Below, one piece after another: positions 7,707 to 13,175 of a stretch of 23,907 nt of DNA (positions are counted from its first letter, which is position 1; each line of letters opens with the position of its first letter). Below the pieces are notes generated by a model. The model was not told where the DNA came from. It saw only the letters and a list, made by a program, of their open reading frames with translations, and searched no databases. The DNA is from Candidatus Poribacteria bacterium (lineage in GTDB: Bacteria; Poribacteria; WGA-4E; WGA-3G), in contig RKRO01000168.1 of the NCBI GenBank assembly GCA_007571355.1, forward strand, positions 1-23,907. The letters are read 5' to 3'. A program made the translations under genes and the position numbers.

Positions 7707-8327
7707 TTAATAAATCCACTGGATGCCTTTGGCAACCAGAATTTTCCGCAATTCTTCTGTGCACCGGAAGATCCAGATTTTTACTGTCCCTTCTTTCCGG
7801 TTAAGAATGCGAGCAATCTCTGCAATACTATAACCTTCTAAGTGCCGCAACATCCACGCAATCCGATGATTGGGTTTCGTGACCTGTTCGAGGGCACTCT
7901 CCAATATCTGCTGTGCTTCTGCAGCTTCCATTTCTTGTTCGGGCCCGGCAGACGGGTCCTCATACTGACTCAACGGTTGTTCATCTTCGTCAGATGAACC
8001 GCTGAGCGGATATTCCCGGTTCCGGTTCCGTTTCCGTATTGCATCGATAATGGTGTTACGAGCCACCATATTTAACCATGCTTGAAAACTACCCTTTTCT
8101 GCATCCCATTTGTTTTTGTTCAGCTTCTGCCAGACTTTGACGAACACATCCGAGGTAACCTCTTCTGTGTCCTGGTAATTCCCAAGCATTCGATAGGCTT
8201 TGTTATAAACCCACTTGTAATGCTTGTCGAACAATTGCCCAAACGCGGCATCATTGCCTGCTTTCACTTGCGTCGCGAGGTAGGTGTCTTCGACAGCAGA
8301 TAAATCATTCGGTGTTTGGCGCGCCAT
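7707..8327 (-). CDS. ECF RNA polymerase sigma factor
   Basis: A 206-residue sigma-70 family protein with only regions 2 and 4, as in the ECF group. Region 2 spans about 24-105: FGQLFDKHYKWVYNKAYRML, then DTEEVTSDVFVKVWQKL, then AWLNMVARNTIIDAIRKRNR, the part that contacts the -10 element and core polymerase. An acidic linker (SSDEDEQ... PEQEMEAAEAQ) joins it to region 4 at about 138-198, whose helix-turn-helix EGYSIAEIARILNRKEGTVK should read the -35. The region 4 helix continues as IWIFRCTEELRKIL, unusual but acceptable. It is the first gene of a six-gene minus-strand run, preceded by AAGGAG. No classical membrane anti-sigma factor is adjacent; the next gene encodes an FHA protein. Target promoters are unknown. 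Confidence 0.92.
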   Translation of the reverse strand: MARQTPNDLSAVEDTYLATQVKAGNDAAFGQLFDKHYKWVYNKAYRMLGNYQDTEEVTSDVFVKVWQKLNKNKWDAEKGSFQAWLNMVARNTIIDAIRKRNRNREYPLSGSSDEDEQPLSQYEDPSAGPEQEMEAAEAQQILESALEQVTKPNHRIAWMLRHLEGYSIAEIARILNRKEGTVKIWIFRCTEELRKILVAKGIQWIY

Positions 8328-8469
8328 TATAATCTGCTCCTTCGCCTATAAGAATCCTTATTTAGCAAGCTATACATAACAACGTTGACAAAACAAATTG
8401 CGTTTCAAAAAAAGAATAAAAGAACGGCATGCCATAGAAACTAATGCGCTACCGAGGTTTCTTACACTC

Positions 8470-8497
8470 ATTATACAAATTTTTACAAATATGTCAA
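8470..8497 (-). promoter_or_regulatory. Sigma-70 promoter of the ECF sigma operon
   Basis: On the minus strand a perfect TTGACA (8492-8497) is followed after 16 bases by a perfect TATAAT (8470-8475). Transcription should start near 8463, giving a leader of about 135 bases before the ATG at 8327. The leader holds a small hairpin (AGAAAC/GTTTCT, about 8433-8459) and U-rich runs. This is a housekeeping-type promoter rather than an ECF autoregulated one. I see no gene in the 226 bases between prmC and the sigma gene. Confidence 0.8.
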
Positions 8498-8553
8498 GAA
8501 AAAACAGTTTTTATTGCAAAATTTACGTGCTACGTGAAATCTCAGGACGTATT

Positions 8554-9432
8554 TCAGGGAACGCTCGCGAGTACGATTCGTTCTTTTTCAGCATAGTCCT
8601 TGATTAGTTCGCAGCTGTCGTAGGCGGGTTCGGCACTGATAAGTGTCCGAACGGTATCAGCTTGTGTATCGCTGATTTCGAGGATCAGTTTTCCGCTTGC
8701 AGCCAGGTATTCGGGTGCCTCAGCAATTAATCGACGAATCACTGCAAGTCCATCATCCCCTGCAAAGAGTGCAATTTCTGGTTCATAGTCGCGGACATCT
8801 GGACTCAGGGTTTCCCATTCTGTCTTTTTGACGTAGGGCGGATTACAGACGATCCAATCGAATTGCGTTTCTCCGTTCGGTGCTGTTGCTTTTATGGGTT
8901 CAAATAGATCGCCGGACAAGAATTTGATTTGTGTTGCGCCTGTGTGTGTGTCCGCATTTTTCTGGGCAACCGCAAGGGCATCTTCAGAGAGGTCGGTTGC
9001 TGTAATATCCCATTCTGGCTGATGTACAGCAAGAATCGTAGCGATGACACCACTGCCTGTGCCCAGTTCTAACAAACGTTGGGGGCTGTCCGTTCGCGTT
9101 GTGAGAATTGTTTCAACAAGTTGTTCTGTTTCAGGTCTCGGAATGAGAACCCGTTCATCTACATAGAACGCTAATGACATGAACTCTTTTTCGTTTGTTA
9201 AGTAGCTGACAGGGGTGCGATCGATCCGCTTTTTGATGAGTTCACGGAACGGTGTGAGGTGTTCTTGGAAGACAGGCATCTCAAAGTCAAGATAGAGTTG
9301 CAAACGGCTTTTTCCGAGTAGATGTCCGAGGAGTACCTCTGCATCTAATCTCGGATTCGGGATAGCGTGCTGTTCAAAATACTGCGCTGTCCAATCGAGT
9401 AAATCCACCACACGCCATATTTTATTCGGCAT
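8554..9432 (-). CDS. prmC: Release factor N5-glutamine methyltransferase PrmC (HemK)
   Basis: 292 residues, normal for the family. PrmC methylates the Gln of the GGQ motif in release factors RF1 and RF2 using S-adenosylmethionine. The N-terminal helical domain (1-95) has the expected DAEVLLGHLLGKSRLQLYL and RTPVSYLTNEKEF stretches, with LIPRPETEQLVE at 96-107. The catalytic domain has motif I LELGTGSGVIA at 121-131 and the substrate-binding NPPY at 197-200. It follows prfA, its substrate's gene, by 28 bases, which is the common gene order. It is the last gene of the rho-rpmE-prfA-prmC run. Confidence 0.96.
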   Translation of the reverse strand: MPNKIWRVVDLLDWTAQYFEQHAIPNPRLDAEVLLGHLLGKSRLQLYLDFEMPVFQEHLTPFRELIKKRIDRTPVSYLTNEKEFMSLAFYVDERVLIPRPETEQLVETILTTRTDSPQRLLELGTGSGVIATILAVHQPEWDITATDLSEDALAVAQKNADTHTGATQIKFLSGDLFEPIKATAPNGETQFDWIVCNPPYVKKTEWETLSPDVRDYEPEIALFAGDDGLAVIRRLIAEAPEYLAASGKLILEISDTQADTVRTLISAEPAYDSCELIKDYAEKERIVLASVP

Positions 9433-9460
9433 AGTCTCGCCTTTCTCAGTCGATCTGCCT

Positions 9461-10528
9461 CTAATCCTCTTGCAATTTTTCTGCTTGGTCTGCCGTCGTT
9501 AGTTGTTCAATAAAAGTTTTTAGATCGCCATCCAAAACGGCATCAAGTTGATAGGAACTTAATTGGATACGGTGATCGGTTACACGAGATTGGGGGAAAT
9601 TATAAGTTCGGATTTTCTCACTGCGGTCGCCACTGCCGACCATAGAGCGCCGTGTTTCCGCTCTTTCGCTGTTCAGTTCAGCCTGTTTCTGCTCTTGGAG
9701 GCGCGCGCGAAGGATTTTCATCGCCTTGGAGCGGTTTTTGTGCTGAGATTTTTCATCTTGACAGGTCACAACCAAACCGGTCGGTAGGTGTGTAATACGG
9801 ATGGCGGAGTCGGTTGTGTTAACACTTTGCCCGCCGGGCCCGGAGGATCGATAGGTATCAATGCGCAGTTCGGTTGCTTCATCGATGTCCAAATCGAGTT
9901 CTTCTGCCTCTGGGAGCACGGCTACTGTTGCAGCCGAGGTGTGGATGCGCCCGCTCGTCTCCGTTGTCGGGATTCGCTGGACACGATGTATGCCGCCTTC
10001 GTATTTCAGGTGGCTATAGGCACCCTTCCCTTCAATTGAGAAAACGACCTCTTTAAAACCTTTTAATCCAGTGGCGTTTGCGCTGAGAAGTTCAACTTTC
10101 CAATGTTGCCGTTCGGCATAGCGGGTATACATCCGAAACAACTCAGCGGCGAAGAGACTGGCTTCTTCTCCACCGGTGCCCGCTCGAATTTCGATGATAA
10201 CGTTCTTTGCGTCGTTGGGGTCTTTCGGTATAAGAAGGCGTTTAAGTTCTTCTATCAGATGCTCTTTTTTAACGGTGAGGCTATCTAATTCTTCCTGCGC
10301 CAATTCAATAATATCTATATCTGTTTCGGATGTTATTAGGAGTTGTACCTCTTCAAGAGAGGATTCTAAGTGCTGGTACTCCTGGTAACTGGACACGATT
10401 GGAGCCAGTTCCGCGTGCATTTTGGATAGCTCTATTAGCCGCTGCTGATTTGAAATTTGCGCAGGGTCGTGGAGTCCTTTTTCGACTTCAGCATATTTAA
10501 CTTCGATATCCTTGAGTTTTTCAAACAT
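9461..10528 (-). CDS. prfA: Peptide chain release factor 1
   Basis: A 355-residue class I release factor. The GGQ motif, which triggers peptidyl-tRNA hydrolysis, lies at residues 232-234 in SSGPGGQSVNTT. The codon-recognition tripeptide is P-x-T type: RIPTTET gives Pro187-Thr188-Thr189. This marks RF1 (UAA/UAG) rather than RF2, which has SPF. The N-terminal coiled domain (1-100) and the acidic AGTGGEEASLF segment (116-126) are typical. The start is an ATG; the gap of 179 bases to rpmE upstream is unusually long for this cluster and holds the structured element annotated at 10570-10707. Confidence 0.96.
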   Translation of the reverse strand: MFEKLKDIEVKYAEVEKGLHDPAQISNQQRLIELSKMHAELAPIVSSYQEYQHLESSLEEVQLLITSETDIDIIELAQEELDSLTVKKEHLIEELKRLLIPKDPNDAKNVIIEIRAGTGGEEASLFAAELFRMYTRYAERQHWKVELLSANATGLKGFKEVVFSIEGKGAYSHLKYEGGIHRVQRIPTTETSGRIHTSAATVAVLPEAEELDLDIDEATELRIDTYRSSGPGGQSVNTTDSAIRITHLPTGLVVTCQDEKSQHKNRSKAMKILRARLQEQKQAELNSERAETRRSMVGSGDRSEKIRTYNFPQSRVTDHRIQLSSYQLDAVLDGDLKTFIEQLTTADQAEKLQED

Positions 10529-10569
10529 TTTGGCACCGCTTGCAAGCGAATTCTTGCTGTTAGCCCTTA

Positions 10570-10707
10570 AAAGTGGCGGTTCGTCTGGTTATACTTCACC
10601 TGTGACGAGGTTCCCCGCGCCTATCACATAGTGATTGGGTCCGGCGTTGAGACACGGGCTTCCTCAGAATTTTGAGCCGTATGCCTTGAATACGTCTAAT
10701 CACAGGT
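10570..10707 (-). ncRNA. Compact structured RNA-like element (HEARO/IscB omega-RNA-like, tentative)
   Basis: Read on the minus strand, this stretch folds by eye into a nested structure with perfect stems. There is an outer 8-bp stem, ACCTGTGA (10707-10700) with TCACAGGT (10605-10598). A 5-bp hairpin CGTAT/ATACG sits at 10694-10678. Then GAGG (10665-10662) pairs with CCTC (10610-10607), followed by a symmetric AAG/GAA internal loop, CCCG with CGGG (10658-10655 with 10617-10614), CGCC with GGCG (10646-10643 with 10621-10618), and ATCAC with GTGAT (10635-10631 with 10627-10623). A conserved-looking tail, TATAACCAGACGAACCGCC, follows. The GGGGAACCTC and GGTGAAG...AACC words remind me of HEARO/omega-RNA, but I cannot run a covariance search. 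It begins directly after the rpmE stop and no IscB or TnpB gene adjoins it. Confidence 0.5.
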
Positions 10708-10923
10708 TTACTTACTTTCTTCAGTTAGCCCGTAACGTCGACGGAAACTTTCAACGCGTCCAGCGGTGTCGATAAACCGCGCCTGTTGTCCGGTGTAGAA
10801 TGGGTGGCATTTTCCACAAATATCTACCCGCATTTCGGGTCGGATTGCCAGCGTTTTGTGCGTCTCGCCACAAACGCATGTGATAACACACTCTACCATT
10901 TCAGGATGAATTTCGGGTTTCAT
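10708..10923 (-). CDS. rpmE: 50S ribosomal protein L31 (zinc-binding form)
   Basis: A 71-residue ribosomal protein. Cys16 and Cys18 (ITCVCGE) with Cys36 and Cys39 (ICGKCHPFYTG) make the four-Cys zinc site of the C+ L31 type. The CHPFYTG and RVESFRRRYG signatures are standard. L31 sits at the subunit interface and is the zinc-bearing form that bacteria swap for a C- paralogue under zinc limitation. It lies between rho and prfA, a common arrangement. The Shine-Dalgarno is GGGAGG. Confidence 0.96.
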   Translation of the reverse strand: MKPEIHPEMVECVITCVCGETHKTLAIRPEMRVDICGKCHPFYTGQQARFIDTAGRVESFRRRYGLTEESK

Positions 10924-10974
10924 AATGTCCTCCCTTAAATTTGAGATTTCCGAATAGCTGGTCAGTTAACATTT

Positions 10975-11002
10975 TGTATAAGCGTTGTTGTACCATTCCA
11001 AA
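10975..11002 (-). promoter_or_regulatory. Possible internal promoter before rpmE
   Basis: In the 114-base gap between rho and rpmE the minus strand carries TTTGGA (10997-11002), a 16-base spacer and TATACA (10975-10980). It is a moderate match to the sigma-70 consensus and correctly placed for separate rpmE expression. No hairpin-plus-T-run terminator for rho is visible in the gap. Confidence 0.35.
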
Positions 11003-11037
11003 AAGATCAAGGTGACAGGTAGGGTCAGGCTGCACGC

Positions 11038-12369
11038 CTATCGCTTCAGGCGAGCGTTGGTTCTGGCCGGACTACTATTACCGTAACTGGCATTGTCTAT
11101 CATGCGCTCGAGAAATTCCGCATTCGTAGCATTTTTCCCGAATTGCTCAATGAGCATTTCGAGCGATTCTGCGCTATCCATCTGGCTTGTGAATTTCCGC
11201 AGCACCCAGACTTTATTAAGTACATCTGGTGCTAACAAAAGTTCTTCACGACGCGTTTTTGATCTTTTGATGTTAATGGGTGGATAGATTTGGAGATCCA
11301 GTAGAGCACGCTCCATGTGGATTTCCATGTTGGCGGTTCCTTTGAATTCCTCATAGATGTATTCGTCTTGGCGGCTCTCCGTATCAATCAGTACGGATGC
11401 GATAACCGTTAAACTTCCACCTTCTTCAAATTTCCGAGCTGCACCGCAGAACTGACGTGGTTTCACGAACGCCATAGCATCTAAACCACCGCTCAACGTT
11501 TTTCCACTGTGCGGGGCTATGACGTTATGGGCGCGTGCCAAGCGGGTCATACTGTCTAATAGCACAACGACATCTTTCCCGTATTCAGCCCACCGTTTCG
11601 CTTTTTCAATCGCCATGTCTGCGACTTGGATGTGGCGTTCTGGGTGTTCATCGAATGTGGAGCTGATGACTTCGCCTTTCACGGAGCGTGCGACATCCGT
11701 AACTTCCTCGGGACGTTCGTCGATGAGGAGAAAGATGAGAATGACTTCTGGATGGTTGGCTTCAATGCCAGCGGCAATATTCTTCAGCAGTGTCGTTTTT
11801 CCGCTATAAGGCGGTGCAACGATTAATCCACGTTGCCCTTTACCGATGGGTGCTATTAAATCCATCATCCGGGTCCCGAATTCTGGGGGCGTGTGCTCGA
11901 GTTTCAGTTGTTCATACGGATGGATTGGGGTGAGATTCTTGAAAAGGATTTTCTGTTTGACAGCTTCTGGTGGTTCACCGTTGACCTTCTCAATTTGTAA
12001 CATTGCAAAGTAGCGTTCCGCCTTATTCTCTGTCTTTTTCGGTGGACGAATGACACCTTCGACGACGTGACCTGTTTGTAAATCGAATCGCCGGATTTGC
12101 GAAGAGGACACGTAAATATCCTCGTTACTTTGCAAGTAATTGGAACGCGATGAGCGGAGAAAACCGTAGTGTTGATCCCGATCATCTAAGATTTCCAGGA
12201 CACCACCTCCGTAAAATTGGGTGTCTCCCTCAGATTTAGCCTCTATGATTTCGTTAATTAGTTCTTCTTTTCGAAGTCCTGTGTATTCGTTGACTCCGAG
12301 TGTCAGGGCGAAATCTTTGAGTTTCGAGAACTCCATTTCTTGGAGCTTGCCAATATCCAAGCTCTCCAT
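11038..12369 (-). CDS. rho: Transcription termination factor Rho
   Basis: A 443-residue hexameric RNA helicase that ends transcription at C-rich rut sites. The N-terminal Rho_N helices (about 10-45) lead into the cold-shock-like primary RNA-binding domain, with HYGFLRSS at 67-74 and DIYVSSSQIRRFDL at 84-97. The ATPase core starts at about 175. Its Walker A reads APPYSGKTTLL (185-195), where Escherichia coli has APPKAGKTMLL. Walker B VVVLLDSMTRLAR and the Q/R-loop region SGGLDAMAFVKPRQFCGAAR are present, as is EEFKGTANMEIH. There is no large insertion in the RNA-binding domain. The Shine-Dalgarno is GAGGAG. It is first in the rho-rpmE-prfA-prmC run, with a long leader upstream. Confidence 0.96.
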   Translation of the reverse strand: MESLDIGKLQEMEFSKLKDFALTLGVNEYTGLRKEELINEIIEAKSEGDTQFYGGGVLEILDDRDQHYGFLRSSRSNYLQSNEDIYVSSSQIRRFDLQTGHVVEGVIRPPKKTENKAERYFAMLQIEKVNGEPPEAVKQKILFKNLTPIHPYEQLKLEHTPPEFGTRMMDLIAPIGKGQRGLIVAPPYSGKTTLLKNIAAGIEANHPEVILIFLLIDERPEEVTDVARSVKGEVISSTFDEHPERHIQVADMAIEKAKRWAEYGKDVVVLLDSMTRLARAHNVIAPHSGKTLSGGLDAMAFVKPRQFCGAARKFEEGGSLTVIASVLIDTESRQDEYIYEEFKGTANMEIHMERALLDLQIYPPINIKRSKTRREELLLAPDVLNKVWVLRKFTSQMDSAESLEMLIEQFGKNATNAEFLERMIDNASYGNSSPARTNARLKR

Positions 12370-12534
12370 AGTTTCTAATACTCCTCATTATGCCCGGTTC
12401 CAAGGTAATCGTTCCACCCTGGCGTTTATCTAATAACCTATTCGTGAAAAGTAGGATACCAAGAAAAGTTTAAAATGGAATCGGGGCTGATCTTATAGAA
12501 TAATTTATTGAAATTTGTTTCTATCGCTTTCGGA

Positions 12535-12637
12535 ACGTGGTTGAACACCACGTCCGCGGGGTTTCTTAATAGTGCTGAACATGAGCAGCACGGGGAACTA
12601 AGGCACGAAGACCGGGGTTCCCTACAGAGTCGCTTCG
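12535..12637. repeat. Cluster of strong inverted repeats (RNA hairpins or element remnant)
   Basis: Four inverted repeats are packed into about 100 bases: ACGTGGT/ACCACGT (12535-12541 with 12547-12553, 5-base loop), GTGCTG/CAGCAC (12572-12577 with 12586-12591), GGGAAC/GTTCCC (12593-12598 with 12617-12622) and CGAAG/CTTCG (12606-12610 with 12633-12637). The last two cannot form together fully, which suggests alternative folds. On the plus strand CTTA and TAAG (12565-12568, 12599-12602) flank the second hairpin, next to CGGGGAAC. This resembles the core of the element at 10570-10707, and GGTATAACACTCCAACCGCG follows at 12641-12660. Confidence 0.55.
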
Positions 12638-12674
12638 TTTGGTATAACACTCCAACCGCGAGCATAAAACTTCT

Positions 12675-12772
12675 GAAGATGCGTTTGCAAGCGGTGTGCT
12701 AGGCTGTTAAGATGCACATTGAAGTAAAATGCAGGGTGTACAGCGGTATCAGTGGAGTCGGTGCAATGTTGC
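12675..12772 (-). promoter_or_regulatory. C-rich, G-poor rut-like tract in the rho leader
   Basis: On the minus strand my hand count gives about 34 C against 14 G in these 98 bases, with many pyrimidine-rich dinucleotides and little predicted pairing. That is the composition expected of a Rho-utilisation site. It lies downstream of the promoter at 13029-13056 and upstream of rho, so it could serve Rho-dependent attenuation of rho itself, as known in Escherichia coli. Inferred only from composition. Confidence 0.4.
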
Positions 12773-13028
12773 CTGCAGGGATGTTTCTTCTATGGTCGTG
12801 TCACAACGCATACCAGAATATGGTTCACTCTAAGCGGGACAACTTCCTTGTTTACCATATTGGTGGAACATACTGGAGCATATATCGCATACATCGCTTT
12901 ACAGCCAGGGATCCGTTTCCTTCAAAGCATGCGTCTTTCACAGGAGTTCGCACGATTTCATCAGCAAAATCTACCAATTTAGCCTTAAAACGTGCTTGTG
13001 TTAGGAAGTTACGAACTTTACAACATTA

Positions 13029-13056
13029 ATTATACACAATTGACTGTAAAAGTCAA
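13029..13056 (-). promoter_or_regulatory. Sigma-70 promoter reading toward rho
   Basis: The minus strand has TTGACT (13051-13056), a 16-base spacer and a perfect TATAAT (13029-13034). The start would fall near 13022, giving a leader of about 650 bases before the rho ATG. It lies just past the terminator at 13086-13115, so it opens a new transcription unit. Confidence 0.75.
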
Positions 13057-13085
13057 GTTTTTTTCAGAAAAAACGACTCTTTTAG

Positions 13086-13115
13086 AAAAACGGATGTAGC
13101 CATCCGTTTTTTTTT
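13086..13115. terminator. Intrinsic terminator, probably bidirectional
   Basis: AAAAACGGATG, a TAGC loop and CATCCGTTTTT form an 11-bp stem, followed by nine T on the plus strand and five T on the minus strand. It lies about 60 bases after the stop of the TPR lipoprotein gene and ends that minus-strand unit, insulating it from the rho promoter. Confidence 0.9.
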
Positions 13116-13175
13116 GAATATTCGGAGACCGAAAGATAGGGTGTGCGTGCGGCTGAATAACCGCACTTTCTCAAC

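Larger units (their letters stand above)
12370..13085. other. Gene-free 0.7-kb region upstream of rho
   Basis: I find no convincing protein in either direction. Short frames exist on both strands but lack ribosome-binding sites, have no recognisable domain and are cut by stops. The region holds a strong minus-strand promoter at 13029-13056, a C-rich rut-like tract at 12675-12772, a cluster of hairpins at 12535-12637 and the rho Shine-Dalgarno. The simplest reading is a long rho leader transcribed on the minus strand. Alternatively, part of it (about 12480-12720) may be the remains of a mobile element or a separate structured RNA on the plus strand. Confidence 0.6.

Noticed and set aside
8398..8607. 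Small plus-strand frame between prmC and the sigma gene
   Set aside because: It runs across the consensus minus-strand promoter, has Lys/Phe-rich composition and has no ribosome-binding site.
12535..12553. tRNA/tmRNA T-arm look-alike (GTTCA loop between ACGTGGT arms)
   Set aside because: The stem is 7 bp with a 5-base loop, not 5 bp with a 7-base loop, and no acceptor, D-arm or tag frame is found around it. The nearby GGGGCTGATC at 12483-12492 alone is not enough for tmRNA.
12508..12702. Possible C-terminal remnant of an IS605-type TnpB on the plus strand
   Set aside because: The 64-codon frame lacks the zinc-finger cysteines and catalytic motifs of TnpB. The dense hairpins explain the region better, so I did not call an element.
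12712..13029. Open frame of 105 codons on the plus strand upstream of rho
   Set aside because: No ribosome-binding site, no recognisable domain, unusual composition, and it overlaps a strong opposite-strand promoter. I also compared it with the IscB N-terminus and saw no match.
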